Shown here: piece after piece, positions 11,251 through 21,720 of the stretch
Numbering within the stretch: position 1 is the stretch's first letter
Layout: each line of letters opens with the position of its first letter
Source of the DNA: Siphonodentalium dalli
Taxonomy: Eukaryota > Mollusca > Scaphopoda > Gadilida > Siphonodentaliidae
Direction: 5' to 3'
NCBI GenBank assembly: GCA_032622095.1
Contig: CP136065.1
Location: 118,525,195-118,589,194, forward strand
Length of the DNA stretch: 64,000 bases
Translations under genes and position numbers: made by a program
The notes under the pieces: model-generated
What the model was told of the DNA's origin: nothing
The model's database searches: none
The model's input: the letters and a program-made list of their open reading frames with translations, nothing else

Positions 11251-12605
11251 ATGGCAGAGTATAAAACATTCCTTCAAACGAATATAGACCCGACTGTTCA
11301 ATCGGGTTACGCCATGACACCCCCGGATAGCAATATACTTCATCCGAAGGAGGACTTGATAAATAAATGCTACAATCCAGAGAAGTCGGGAGTGGGTAGT
11401 AATAGTTCACAGTCTGACGACAAGTACACACCCCTCCCGGGGCAAAATATATTGTCAAAACTGGAAGTCAGTAGCGATTTGAAGACCCCAATATCACATG
11501 GAGACATACAGTCAGCCATCCTTGGCAATAATTTATTGGCCGTCCCCTCAAATAGGACATATGACTTTTCCATATATGCTTGAGAAAGAGGAAAATTAAT
11601 TCTGGAAGTACGAAATGCCAGGGGTGATGACAGGGGGGTACGACCAAAAGATCTGTATCAAAACCCCCTGAATGACTTCTCACATGATAGGCACAGAGCC
11701 CACGACCACTCAACAGAACAGTTGTGAGTATGATGACCATTACTAAGGGCAGGCATCTGCTAATTATGACCACTGCCAATACGCATCGCAAACCCAACCA
11801 ACAAAATACAACTACAGCCACTCAATTGACAATCTCAAGGCCACTGGCGATGACCGTCACACAGCAACTGAAATGAATAATAAAGTAGCAGAGCTGATAC
11901 AACAATTTGGGTTGTTGGAGAGTTTAAGGCGATTAAACAAACCAAGGTCCAATGCTGGCAACCATTATAGGGAAGGGTCTCCAGAGGGGGAACAAAACAC
12001 ATGAGAATATAAGCCGCCAACCAGTCATGACCATGGCAGTGACGATAACCACCACTGGACAGGGGTACCAGTAGGCTTATCAAGTGACGATAGTAATTAC
12101 CGTCCCACAACAGCTAATCTGGAGTGTAAATTGGCTTACCTGGAACAGCGATTTGGGTTGTTTAAAGACTTAATGCGATTACACAACCCAAGAGCGATTG
12201 ATGATGGCCATCATAGGACCATTACTCACAAACAAATGCCCAGGTAATTATAACGCCAGGGACGATAACAGTCGCTTGACATGGGGGCAAGGAGGTCCAT
12301 CAAGTGACGATGACTGCCATTTGACGGGAAGGCCCAACTGTGAGACTTACCGATCCGGTGGGACAGGACAACCCAGTAGGCCGATCACTAATGACGGTAG
12401 TTGGGGATACACAGAGGGGCAGCAAATGCCATGCACTCACATTGTCCAACAGTCAGTAACAGTACCTGCTGTGACACCTCCCCAATACAGGCCACCTGAA
12501 CCTGTCACTGGCCAATCAGTAGCACAAGTTCAGTCCCAGGGAATACACATGAACACCCATGGGTACAGGCCACCTGAACATGTCACTGGCCAATCAGTAG
12601 CATAA
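11251..12605 (+). pseudogene. Gag-like retroelement protein, 5' portion
   Basis: A frame from ATG 11251 encodes MAEYKTFLQTN and about 110 further residues rich in S, N, D, P and G, with a stop at 11581. Downstream, in shifted frames, two diverged copies of an L-x-x-FGL-x-x-L-x-RL pattern occur at about 11890-11950 and 12130-12190. From about 12198 to 12602 there is a Pro/Gly-rich segment with a repeated RPPE-x-VTGQSVA motif. The last copy ends in TAA at 12603, where sister repeats have CAA. The same motif resumes at 20597, beyond a 7.9-kb insertion, and the downstream part resembles a retroelement capsid segment. I infer a degraded structural (gag) gene of an LTR-type or related retrotransposon. 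The frames are broken by several stops and shifts. No protease or polymerase was found. Confidence 0.5.
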
Positions 12606-12659
12606 ATTCAGACCCAGGGAATACCAAAGAACTATGGCAAGCCGTTTTCACATTTTTGA

Positions 12660-13062
12660 TTGATTTGAACTTAAGTCCAATTATTTGGACTTAAGTCCAA
12701 ATAATTGGACTTAAGTCCAAATAATTGGACTTAAGTCCAAATGAATTGGACTTAAGTCCAAATGAATTGGACTTAAGTCCAAATGAATTGGACTTAAGTC
12801 CAATTAGCGAATTGATTTGGACTTAAGTCCAAATGAATTGGACTTAAGTCCAATTATTTGGACTTAAGTCCAATTATTTGGACTTAAGTCCAATTATTGG
12901 ACTTAATTTCCAATTATTGGACTTAATTATGTCAAAATAATTGGACTTAAGTCCAATAATTGGACTTAAGTCCAATTATTTGGACTTATTTTGGACTTAT
13001 TTAAAGTCCAATTATTTGGACTTACTAGTAAGTCCAATTAGTGAATTGATTTGGACTTAAAG
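12660..13062. repeat. Subterminal array of TTGGACTTAAGTCCAA palindromes
   Basis: About a dozen exact copies and several variants of the perfect palindrome GGACTTAAGTCC, usually flanked by AATT or AAAT, follow one another with spacers of only 2-10 bp. Further copies lie at about 15060-15095, 17291-17330 and 20397-20540, all inside element A or at its other end. Dense subterminal motifs of this sort usually bind the transposase of the element. Confidence 0.9.
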
Positions 13063-14962
13063 GAATTAGTCTGTCAAAAAAAAAAAAAAAATTATCGTCA
13101 TAATACTAATAATATGTGTCTAACAGACCCATTTCGCCAAGAAAATTCAAAATCGAGCAGATAGTATTTTTATTATTATGATATTAAAAAAATCGCGGAA
13201 ATATCCGAAGTCAGTCACGTGAGTGCGATCACATGACCACAACGCGGTCACATGACCGATCATCTGCATCGACGCTTACCGATGACAGCGGTGGGTGGAG
13301 CTTGAAATAATTCCGCCAATCGCGTAACGAGTTGATAAATTACGCTGGTTAATTACCTTTACGATAAATAGCGATTACGGAATAAAACTGTTTGAATGTG
13401 CTGAATTATGAACTGGCTTTGCTAGAATGTTGGATTATATAACGAATAATGATGGCTAAAATGCACTTTGAGGCGATAAAAGTTGTTTGAAATGAGATTA
13501 ATTTATGCAGAAATGCAATGAGCGAGCGGAATTTCGTGCGAAACTAATTTAACTGTTTCTGAAAGAATACAAGTTAGGCCATATACCGGTACTTCATTCT
13601 TCGTTGTATGGTACCAATTTCGGAAGCTAGTTTACACACTAGTGTCATCCCGTTGTGCGCTATATGCGTACAATTAAATACAAATGGGGTGTGATTAAAA
13701 AGGTGGTGGTTATTGTACTAGTACATGTATCATGATGGCTTATATTCGTCATAATAATGTTCCTGTCTGTTTCTTCACACGAAACATTTTGTGTGGAGAA
13801 GTGCACGACTGTGAACAGCTTGCTAAAATCCTTCCAGTCAAGATAGATAAGTGAGTAAACGAAATAATTCACTCGAAAACACAACAGACTGTTGAAACTA
13901 CAATAATTATTAGTTAGGCTGCAGTTTGGCATAACGACAATTTTTTTAATTGAAAGCTAGCCTGGCATTGTTTTTCAGTTTGTGTTTGTTGTTCGTTTTA
14001 TTTTACGTTTTGATGGCACATATTGACTTTCTAGAGAGGATTTTTTTGAATTGTTAGCATAGAAAAACTCCAATGATTGCCTCTAATAAAGAGCGTCCAT
14101 GTTTTCGTCGCGGTGTAGACAATAAAGAGCGTTCTCAATTATGAACGTGCTCTATTTCGATTTGTCATGGGTGATTTTGTATGTGGTATTGTGACAATTA
14201 AATATAAAGAGCGTCCATGCTTCCGTCTCCCAAAAGCGGTAGTCAATAAAGAGCGTTTTAAATTACGCACTGTGTTGTCTTTTTGGAGGTACTAAATAAT
14301 TGATCGCTAGCCCGCCCACAACTGGACACACTACATCTACTAGGCATCTTGGAATATGTGGAGATGACAGATACTCGGGATATTTATATCGAAAGTAAAA
14401 CAACAAACAAACACAAAACAAAAGCGCCTAAATAGAGTTAACATTATTCAGCCCAGTGTTTATATAAATTTGGGCGCTTCTTATATATGTATAACCAGAG
14501 AGATAATGTTCTTTCTATTCACTTTGTGGCATTTTAGAGTGCAAACATGTTCGCGACTGACACTGATGAATAGTCACTGAGTGATAACAAATCACCGAGT
14601 GAATACACGAGACATCGAAGCACTAATTACTGCCATCTATTTACCAAAACAGTCACGTGTCGGCATGTTATTAATGGCTACAAAAACAACAACCATTCTA
14701 GGCACTATTAATTACTTTATTCACATAGTTGTCTTCTATTCCAGATAAACGGCCAAAGCGTAACGTAATCTATACACCACACGCGCACATACGACTCCGC
14801 ATTTTAGTATCGGCTGACTTACGATTACGTCATCGTAGTCTGCATAATAAACTCCGGCTCCGAAACTGTGTTTTTAATTTGCTCCCCACAAGTACGTCAC
14901 TCGTAGTTTAGTCACGGAAATCTCCGAATACCGGTGGTGGTATTATTTATTTATTTTACGGG
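13063..14962. other. Interior of element A, no confirmed gene
   Basis: A run of about 17 A residues lies at 13077-13093. A TCACGTGA E-box-like palindrome at about 13215 and two 'gtcacatgacc' copies downstream could belong to a promoter, but nothing confirms transcription. The motif AATAAAGAGCG occurs in two pairs, at 14085/14121 and 14203/14245, and is discussed separately. No coding region was recognised. Confidence 0.4.
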
Positions 14963-15298
14963 TTATTTATTGTGCGATCGGAATGGGACTTGGATCATTT
15001 CAATCACAACAGGGAGGGCTTTCCGAATGTGTTTTGTAGTTTCTAGACCGAATAAATCCTTTAAGTCCAATTCATTTGGACTTAAGTCCAATTCATCTGG
15101 TTTGAAACGATAGTCCCCTTCTTTGTAATGGTATATTCCTGCAAGTTTTGATTGACAGTCAAACTCCGTACTAACCAGGGCATTCCTGACTCCAAGACTA
15201 ACTCCGTACGTCCCCTTTGCCACGTGGCTTGTTTTCGGCATGCCGAGATTGAAAATGTTTCGAATCCGAATTGGCATCTTAATAAATGCTAACAGCAT
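14963..15298 (-). CDS. 111-codon ORF inside element A
   Basis: The minus-strand frame runs from 15298 to 14963 and has a protein-like composition, with a segment around FDCQSKLAGIYHYKEGDYRF and an end rich in basic and hydrophobic residues. Two of the element's GGACTTAAGTCC palindromes fall inside it and are read as the repeated residues ELDL (about residues 69-80). I recognise no domain or family. It could be an exon of the element's own protein or a captured host exon, and it could also be a chance frame. Its location within the inverted-repeat element favours an element-linked origin. Confidence 0.3.
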   Translation of the reverse strand: MLLAFIKMPIRIRNIFNLGMPKTSHVAKGTYGVSLGVRNALVSTEFDCQSKLAGIYHYKEGDYRFKPDELDLSPNELDLKDLFGLETTKHIRKALPVVIEMIQVPFRSHNK

Positions 15299-15821
15299 GC
15301 ATGAATGAAGTAAAATTAATTCACGACTTGATTCAATTGTTATTTGACAGCATGTAGTGTAGGCTACACGCAGTTTCGTTTATTGCATTTACTAAGTGTC
15401 TTATTTGTATAATTTGCTCGGTTTTCAAACTCAATGTAATAAGGGTGTACTCGAAAGTCGAATTATGCCAAAACAATAGATTAGAGTGACTCCCGCTCTA
15501 TTGCTATTGTAATGACTGCGTGAAGCACAGCCTCGGTTAACTTTGTCAATCTATTCTACAGAGACTTCTTTGCATCAATTAGCTTGGTCAGAAGGAAATT
15601 TCAAAAATAATTTACATTATATATTGCTCAGAATCAGTGTTAACATACGCTTTATATATAAACAAATTAGCAGCCATAATTCCATTAGTGCATGCAGCCT
15701 CGATCGAGTGTGGACCCTGTACATAAGTTGTAACTTTTTTATCAGGTTAAATTTATAAAGAGCAAGGGGTGGTATTTTATCTACCTGGTCGGACTCTGGT
15801 AACATTATTATCGGTATACAG

Positions 15822-16627
15822 ACATTTCCCCACCCGGACAATTACCCACCGGACATTTACCCACCATACTAATAAAATGCAGACATCAAAGAATGCTTTG
15901 ACTGATCAGTGAAGCATGGTCAGTGAGGCCACCTCAAGCGATGTCAACTCAGTCGATGTAATGTTTTGACAGACACGAAAGCGAGTTTTGACAAACATGA
16001 AAGAGTGCTTTGACGATAGTTTGGGAAATCAACGCAGTTGAAACAATGTTGTGACAATTATGAAGAACAGAAATAAAGAGCGTTCAACATTAATTATCCA
16101 ATAATATGTGTGCAAATTTCCATAAAGAGCATTTAATTTGATATTTTTTCTGAAGAACAGATATAAAGAGCGTTCATAATTAATTATCCAATAACATGTC
16201 TTCATCGTTAATTTCCATTTTATAAAGATAATTTAATTTGAAGAAGAGAAATAAAATATCGATTAACACGTTCATTGGTAAATACTCACATAATGAATGT
16301 GTCAATATATAGTGAATAATGGTAATATTTTTGTTCTTTAGGTAAAAACAGTTATCAGCAGCACGGATCATTGCCATGACAGCGACCAGACAGTTATTGG
16401 TGCCACGAAAGCCCATGTTGACATCAAAGAATCAGTCGTCTGCAACCGACGAGAGGCTTTCCAAATAGAGAAAGACAAGTTAGCAGAGTATCCACCATTG
16501 CTGTTCCATGTATATAATTTCGTTCACTGAAATAAATCTGATTTTACCTCATACCCATAGTAATAGTCAATATACCACATACCCACAGTAACAGTCAAAG
16601 GTGGGTAAATGTCCGGTGGGGAAATGT
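15822..16627. mobile_element. MITE-like element with about 28-bp inverted ends
   Basis: The left end ACATTTCCCCACC...GGACA followed by TTACCCACC (15822-15863) is matched by its reverse complement at about 16600-16627 with one extra C and few other differences. The 0.8-kb interior holds three AATAAAGAGC-type motifs (16072, 16121, 16162) and no gene. A target duplication was not identified, so the exact boundary is uncertain. The element is nested inside element A. Confidence 0.55.
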
Positions 16628-17329
16628 ACGATTTGACCACCATCTAGCAGTCAAATTTGCCAACTAAAACATTAAAATTAGACAAAATTACATGTAGAAA
16701 TTTAACAATTCCTACCAAATTCTACCTGGTCTGAAATTTCCAAAATTTCGATTTTTTACCTCCGAATTTCCAAATGTTGAACATTGAGGCAAAAATTGTG
16801 GGGGGGGGGGAGTCACAACCCAACATACCCCTGTAGCGTTGTCCCTGCCCACACTACCCCCGCCCACCACCCCACACACACATTCAAAACGTCCATGTAT
16901 GCAGACATTCATTTATACCAAATCAGGTATCATACTAAATGAATCGAGAATTTAAATGTTGGCCCGGCGATGTACATATACCGAATAACTTATAGATGTC
17001 CTGCATTAATTTTGCTTACGTCTGTAACCATTCTTAGCCCATAGTTTAATCATTGCCAGGATGCATGGCATCCACGGCCTCCATGGATATGTGATACCTG
17101 TATCAGATAACACACGCTATCGGCAAAATGGTCCACATCGAGCTGATTCATTATATATGTTGAGAAAGGTAACAATTAACAAGATCAACAAGAATTAGAC
17201 CCACATGTAAACGGCCATTTTCCCACAACTCCGCCCTATGAGCAAAACCAGACCTGCTTAATATCTGATGGGGGTGTTTCTTATACAGATGAATTGGACT
17301 TAAGTCCAAATGAATTGTACTTAAGTCCA
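16628..17329. other. Element A interior without recognised feature
   Basis: This stretch contains a G10 run near 16800 and otherwise ordinary AT-rich sequence. A pair of palindromes, GGACTTAAGTCC and a one-base variant, at 17296-17330 marks the site where element B inserted. Confidence 0.4.
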
Positions 17330-17367
17330 AATACCTATGGGAGGCCAAATTCACATTTATTAATAAT

Positions 17368-17822
17368 TGAGCTGAAGCGCACTTCAATTGCGCTGAATCG
17401 CAATTAATTGCGCTGAAGCGCAATCAATTGCGCTGAAGCGCAATCAATTGCGCTGAAGCGCAACTCAATTGCGCTGAAGCGCAACTCAATTGCACTGAAG
17501 CGCAATTGAATTGCGCTGAAGCGCAATTCATAATTAATTGCGCTGAAGCGCAATTAATTTTTCATATATGGCTAAACCCCCAGTTAATTAATGAATAAAT
17601 CCAATAGAAAAATAATTGCGCTTCAGCGCAATTCAATTGCGCTTCAGCGCAATTATTTTCCCAACTAAAACAGAAGGTACCGGTATGAATAAATCCAATA
17701 GAAAAATAATTGCGCTTCAGCGCAATTATTTTCCCAACTAAAACAGAAGGTAACGGTATGAATAAATCCAATAAAAAAATAATTGCGCTTCAGCGCAATT
17801 CAATTGCGCTTCAGCGCAATTA
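17368..17822. repeat. Array of TTGCGCTGAAGCGCAA near-palindromes, left end of B
   Basis: Roughly eight copies with GA at the centre (about 17385-17560) are followed by five copies with TC at the centre (about 17607-17822). The two-base centre breaks the symmetry, so it shows orientation: the array flips direction around 17575-17605. The second half also repeats 'ttttcccaactaaaacagaagg' with 'gaataaatccaata'. These are probably protein-binding sites for transposition. Confidence 0.85.
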
Positions 17823-19545
17823 TTTTCCCAACTAAAACAGAAGGTACTGGTATTGCGAGTCGCCCCAACTAATACAGAAGCTAATGCTATTGCAAGTCAC
17901 CCTGACTGAAACAGAAGATAATTATATTGTGAGTCTATCTGACTAAAACAGAAGTCGCTAGTCACCCTGAAGTATACAGAATATAATGCTATCCAATTTT
18001 TATTTGAGTGCAGGACAAAATGTCAGGTACCAGATGAGTGGGGCCTGACATTTAATTGAAAATGGCACCTGACATATTATTTCTCTGTATGCTATTGCCC
18101 AAACTTACTAGTAATAGTCTATCATCCGATTTACATGGAAAAAATCTTGTTTGCTGGTACGTCTGTATTATCAGTGCTACCTTCTGTAATTTTTGTGTGA
18201 ACAGAACTGAAGAAATCTGTCAATTATTTCGAACATTACCGGAATTTCCAAAACCTACATCGTACAACAGAAACCGAAATGCAGAAGTATGACGCTGCCT
18301 GTTATAGTCTCACGATCCACTGTGAGGAATGGAGAAAAATACTACACCTATTGGCTGATAAACACAAGTTTTACGCAACAAAATTCATTTGATAAGATTT
18401 TCAGACAATGCCACGACATTAACCCCGATCGAAAAATATCTATTACCTTCCGCCATATTCCGGTGCTAGTTTTTAGAACAACTGTTTTTTCCAGATATTA
18501 TTGTTATCGCCGGGGAAACCCAGCGCCCACACAGAAAAATAATTTCGATTTGTGCCGGTATTCTTGCAAAAAGAAGTCGCCCAACACGACAATAAAGGCT
18601 ACCCAAACAACCACATGTATTAGAAACTTCAAATATAACAGACGAGCATCACGACCAGCGTATTCAGATTTGCGTCGGGAAATAATAATGCCAATATTAT
18701 GTACAGTGCTTAGCCAATGCAATTTTCGTACCGGACAAAACAGAAGGTACAGGTATTGCAAGTCACCCAGACTAATACAGAAGGTAATGCTATTGCGAGT
18801 CTCCACGATTTATAGAGAACATAAAGAATAAAACAGAAGGAAATGCTATCGTGAATTGCCCTGATCACTAATACATAAGGCAATGGCAATGCCATCACTG
18901 GCATCAGGAGCCGCCCCGATTCATACAGATGTTAATGGTATCATGAGTCACCCTGACTAAAACAGAAAGTATATACCGGTATCGCAAGTTACCCCGACTA
19001 ATACAGAAGGTAATGCTATCACGAGTCGCCCTGATTAAAACAACATAATGCTATTGCAAGTCGCCATGACACTGACTAATCAATCCTATCGAGAGTAGCC
19101 CAAACAAATAAAGAAGATAATCCAAAAGTGAATCACCCCGACTAATACAGAAGATAATGCTATCACGAGTCGGCCCAACTAAAACAGAAGATAATGCTAT
19201 TACGAGTAGCCCCGACTAAAACAGAAGCTAATTCTTTTTCGAGTCTTCACGATTAATGGAGAATGTAATGCTATCACGAGTAGCACCGACTAAAACAGAA
19301 GGAAATATGCTATTGTGAGTACCCCTGATTAATACAGAAGGCATGCTATCACGAGTCGGCCCGATTCATACAGATTATAATGCTATCATGAGTTGCCCTG
19401 ACTAAAACAGAAGGTACCGGCGTCGCAAGTTACCCCGACTAATACATAAGGTCATGCTATCGAGAGTCACACCGACTAAAACAGAAGGAAATGTTTTGTG
19501 AGTCGCCCTGAAGGGAATGCTATTATGTGGTGCGGCAGTGGAAAC
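17823..19545 (+). repeat. Degenerate 38-42-bp minisatellite inside element B
   Basis: The unit is approximately 'gactaaaacagaaggtaatgctat' plus 'tgcgagtcgcccc'. It is clear at 17823-17985 and again, for about twenty diverged copies, at 18735-19545. The stretch between (17990-18735) is non-repetitive and holds an open frame of 180 codons on the plus strand (18289-18831) whose last part runs into the repeats. I could not assign that frame to any family. Confidence 0.8.
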
Positions 19546-19984
19546 TTAGTCTCCTTGCCTCTATTCCTGTATGTGACTGAAGACTTGATGTGGTTTTAAA
19601 CGAATATAAAATGACTCAGCCCATAAATCATTTGATATTATCCTCTCAGCCCTTAATGTAAAAGGTAGGGGTGCTCTCATGATTGTTTACTGTCTTTAGT
19701 TAACTCATAATACTCATGATAAGAGGCAAGGAAGCAGTCTGAAGCGCAATTGGTTGGTATCGCATATGAATTTATGATAATGGAATAACCCACCTATTCA
19801 GGGAGCAAATTACTTTTGAAATTTTGATTAGCAAATAACCTCATAATGACATAATTAGATAGCATTGTTCTGAAATCATATAAAATTCATACCAAATTGC
19901 ATAGCTATTATCCAAATTTGGGCAGCAAATTGCGATGCGATACCAGTTAATTTTCTCCCTGCACCTATTCAACCCAACTTTAAT

Positions 19985-20340
19985 AATAATAATTGCGCTG
20001 AAGCGCAATTGAATTGCGCTGAAGCGCAATTGAATTGCTTGGGTAGTATGTGAAAAATTAATTGCACTTCAGCGCAATTAATTTTTAATTGCGCTGAAGC
20101 GCAATTGAATTGCGCTGAAGCGCAATTGGTGGATATCCCATATGAATTGATGATAATGGAATAACCTATCTATCCAGGGGTGTAAGCTTGTAACAATAAT
20201 TGCGCTTCAGCGCAATTGAATTGCGCTTCAGCGCAATTGATATGAATCAAGCTGGATTGCGCTTCAGCGCAATTGGATTGCGCTTCAGCGCAATTGAATT
20301 GCGATTCAGCGCAATTGAATTGAGCTTCAGCGCAATTATT
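19985..20340. repeat. Array of TTGCGCTGAAGCGCAA near-palindromes, right end of B
   Basis: GA-centred copies (about 19991-20030 and 20090-20125) are followed by TC-centred copies (about 20199-20340). The orientation switch mirrors the array at the left end, as expected for the subterminal region of an inverted-repeat element. Variants include 'gcacttcagcgc' (20067) and 'gcgattcagcgc' (20301). Confidence 0.85.
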
Positions 20341-20368
20341 AATAAATGTGAATTTGGCCTCCCATAAA

Positions 20369-20503
20369 TACCACATAATTGTTAATTCGGCGAGGAATTG
20401 GACTTAAGTCCAAATAGATGAAAATATCGGTATTTGGACTTAAGTGTAATTCATTTGGACTTAAGTACAATTCCTCGCCGAATTCACAATTATGTGGTAT
20501 TTG
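20369..20503. repeat. Inverted repeat beside the B insertion site
   Basis: Starting in the right AATACC duplication, 'taccacataattgt' plus 'attcggcgaggaatt' (20369-20402) is repeated in inverted orientation at about 20471-20502. The enclosed bases contain exact and altered GGACTTAAGTCC motifs. It belongs to the right subterminal region of element A, and element B landed at its edge. Confidence 0.75.
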
Positions 20504-20578
20504 GATATAAGTACAATTCGCTATTTGGACTTAAGTCCAAATCAATCGAAAATGTGAAAACGGCTTGCCATAAAGAAC

Positions 20579-21720
20579 ACTCATGGCCCATGGGTACATG
20601 GGTACAGGCCACCGGAACCTGTCACTGGCCAATCAGTAGCACCAGTTCAGCCTCAGGGAATACACATGAATACTCCTAGGTACCACCTTCCACCGCCAAA
20701 TTTCCAGCCCTTGCTTCCAAATCACTGGAGTCCAGGGCAGGCTTACCCAATAACACCATACTGGGCAAGCCCAACTCGACCCTATAACCACCAGACACCC
20801 ATACCAACTTGGAATGTCCCACCAGTGGGGTACCAGCCAGGGGTGGCAACCCCAACCGGGCACACCCAGGTGGCAACCACAACCAGGGGCCCTCCACGCC
20901 ACTGCCAACTTATGACGATGACGCCCAGCAGGTGCAACGAGTACCGGGGCACCGTAATGAGTGTCATTGTTATTTAGACCACAATATGGGAAATGGCCAT
21001 GGGAGAAGAACAAGGGTCCCCAAGGTATTATCGTATGATGGTACGGGGCATGGCACGCCTTTTCAGACAAAATTTGATAAAAGTCTGATGGTAGAAGAAT
21101 GGGATGAGAGGAACAGTCAACTGTTCTTTGCCTATGCCTACCCAATCATTGGAAGAATGGTCAGTCAGTATTGGCTCTGGCCATGAGGTCCTCCGGAACT
21201 GCCCCATTGAATTTGCCATCCAACAGGCCATTAAACGTTTCTGCCATGAGGCGTATAAAGTGAATGTGGGTGAATACGTGATTGGGAAGTGACCCGGGTC
21301 CATGGAAGAGGCTATTGATCATATGAGATGGCATCAATATAACCATCAAGCCATCCATGGTTCCCAAGCCCCATGGCGTGAGGTACGGAGTGTCTTGTCA
21401 GACACTGAAGAGATACTCCACACTGAAGAGGACTATATCCCAGATGTCAGAGCCCTCAAAACAGGGCAAGGACAATACTATCGTAACAGTTCCAAAGAGA
21501 TGAATCCCTGCCATATATCTCCTTCCCCAGAACTTTATTAAGAAGTCCTTGACTTTAACCCTGGAAACTAAGGTTGACAGTTTGTTGTCAGACAGTAAGG
21601 TAGTGCATACCAAACTGGAGGAACATGCTCAAACCCTTGATAAATTATTGCAGGGAATGAACAAATTAACACAGGCCATCCAAAATCTTCAACAATCACT
21701 ATATATTATTTGGCATTGAG
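20579..21720 (+). pseudogene. Gag-like retroelement protein, 3' portion
   Basis: The reading frame that ends at the A insertion resumes in the same phase at 20579 with the RPPEPVTGQSVA motif and a proline-rich linker up to about 20860. In a shifted frame at about 21016-21140 the residues VPKVLSYDG followed by TKFDKSLMVEEWDERNSQ recall the start of the capsid region of Gypsy-like gag proteins, in which a Y/FDG motif precedes F-x-x-x-F and W residues. At about 21540-21718 another frame encodes a heptad-rich coiled-coil segment (LEEHAQTLDKLLQGMNKLTQAIQNLQ) ending in TGA. Frameshifts and stops make it non-functional. No CCHC knuckle, protease, reverse transcriptase or LTR was seen, so the assignment rests on composition and order. 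Confidence 0.5.

Larger units (their letters stand above)
17336..20366. mobile_element. Element B: 3.0-kb relative nested in A, 6-bp TSD
   Basis: Inverted termini start TATGGGAGGCCAAATTCACA and extend about 45 bp, up to 'ttattaataatt' and the first palindromes. A perfect 6-bp duplication, AATACC, lies at 17330-17335 and 20367-20372. The first 20 bases share 14 positions with the end of element A (TATGG, CC, TTCACA), so the two belong to one family or superfamily. In place of A's palindromes, B has TTGCGCTGAAGCGCAA arrays near each end. Between them is a degenerate minisatellite of about 42 bp. No transposase is recognisable. Confidence 0.85.
12633..20572. mobile_element. Element A: 7.9-kb inverted-repeat transposon, 6-bp TSD
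   Basis: The left end reads TATGGCAAGCCGTTTTCACA and the right end carries its complement, with a nearby second block of identity through the first GGACTTAAGTCC palindrome. A perfect 6-bp direct repeat, AAGAAC, flanks it at 12627-12632 and 20573-20578. Removing the element plus one AAGAAC restores the reading frame of the interrupted gag-like gene, which confirms both ends. Subterminal regions are packed with the 16-bp palindrome TTGGACTTAAGTCCAA. No transposase was recognised, so it appears non-autonomous. Six-base duplications are known for Polintons, Dada and IS3EU elements, but the termini do not clearly match any of these by eye, so the superfamily is left open. Confidence 0.85.

Noticed and set aside
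12660-13062. CRISPR-like array of a 16-bp palindromic repeat
   Set aside because: Spacers are only 2-10 bp and not unique, there are no cas genes, and all other evidence is eukaryotic. These are subterminal transposon motifs.
18289-18831. 180-codon frame in element B as a transposase candidate
   Set aside because: I see no DDE motif, zinc finger or family resemblance, and its last part runs into the 42-bp minisatellite. It is mentioned with the array but not called as a gene.
20633-21145. 170-codon minus-strand frame rich in Trp and His
   Set aside because: It is the antisense shadow of the proline/glycine-rich gag-like sequence on the plus strand, which has repeated motifs continuing across the insertion.
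11251-21720. Element A or B as a Polinton because of the 6-bp duplication
   Set aside because: Polintons are usually 15-20 kb, begin with AG and encode polymerase B, integrase and capsid proteins. None of these is present. The duplication size alone is not enough.
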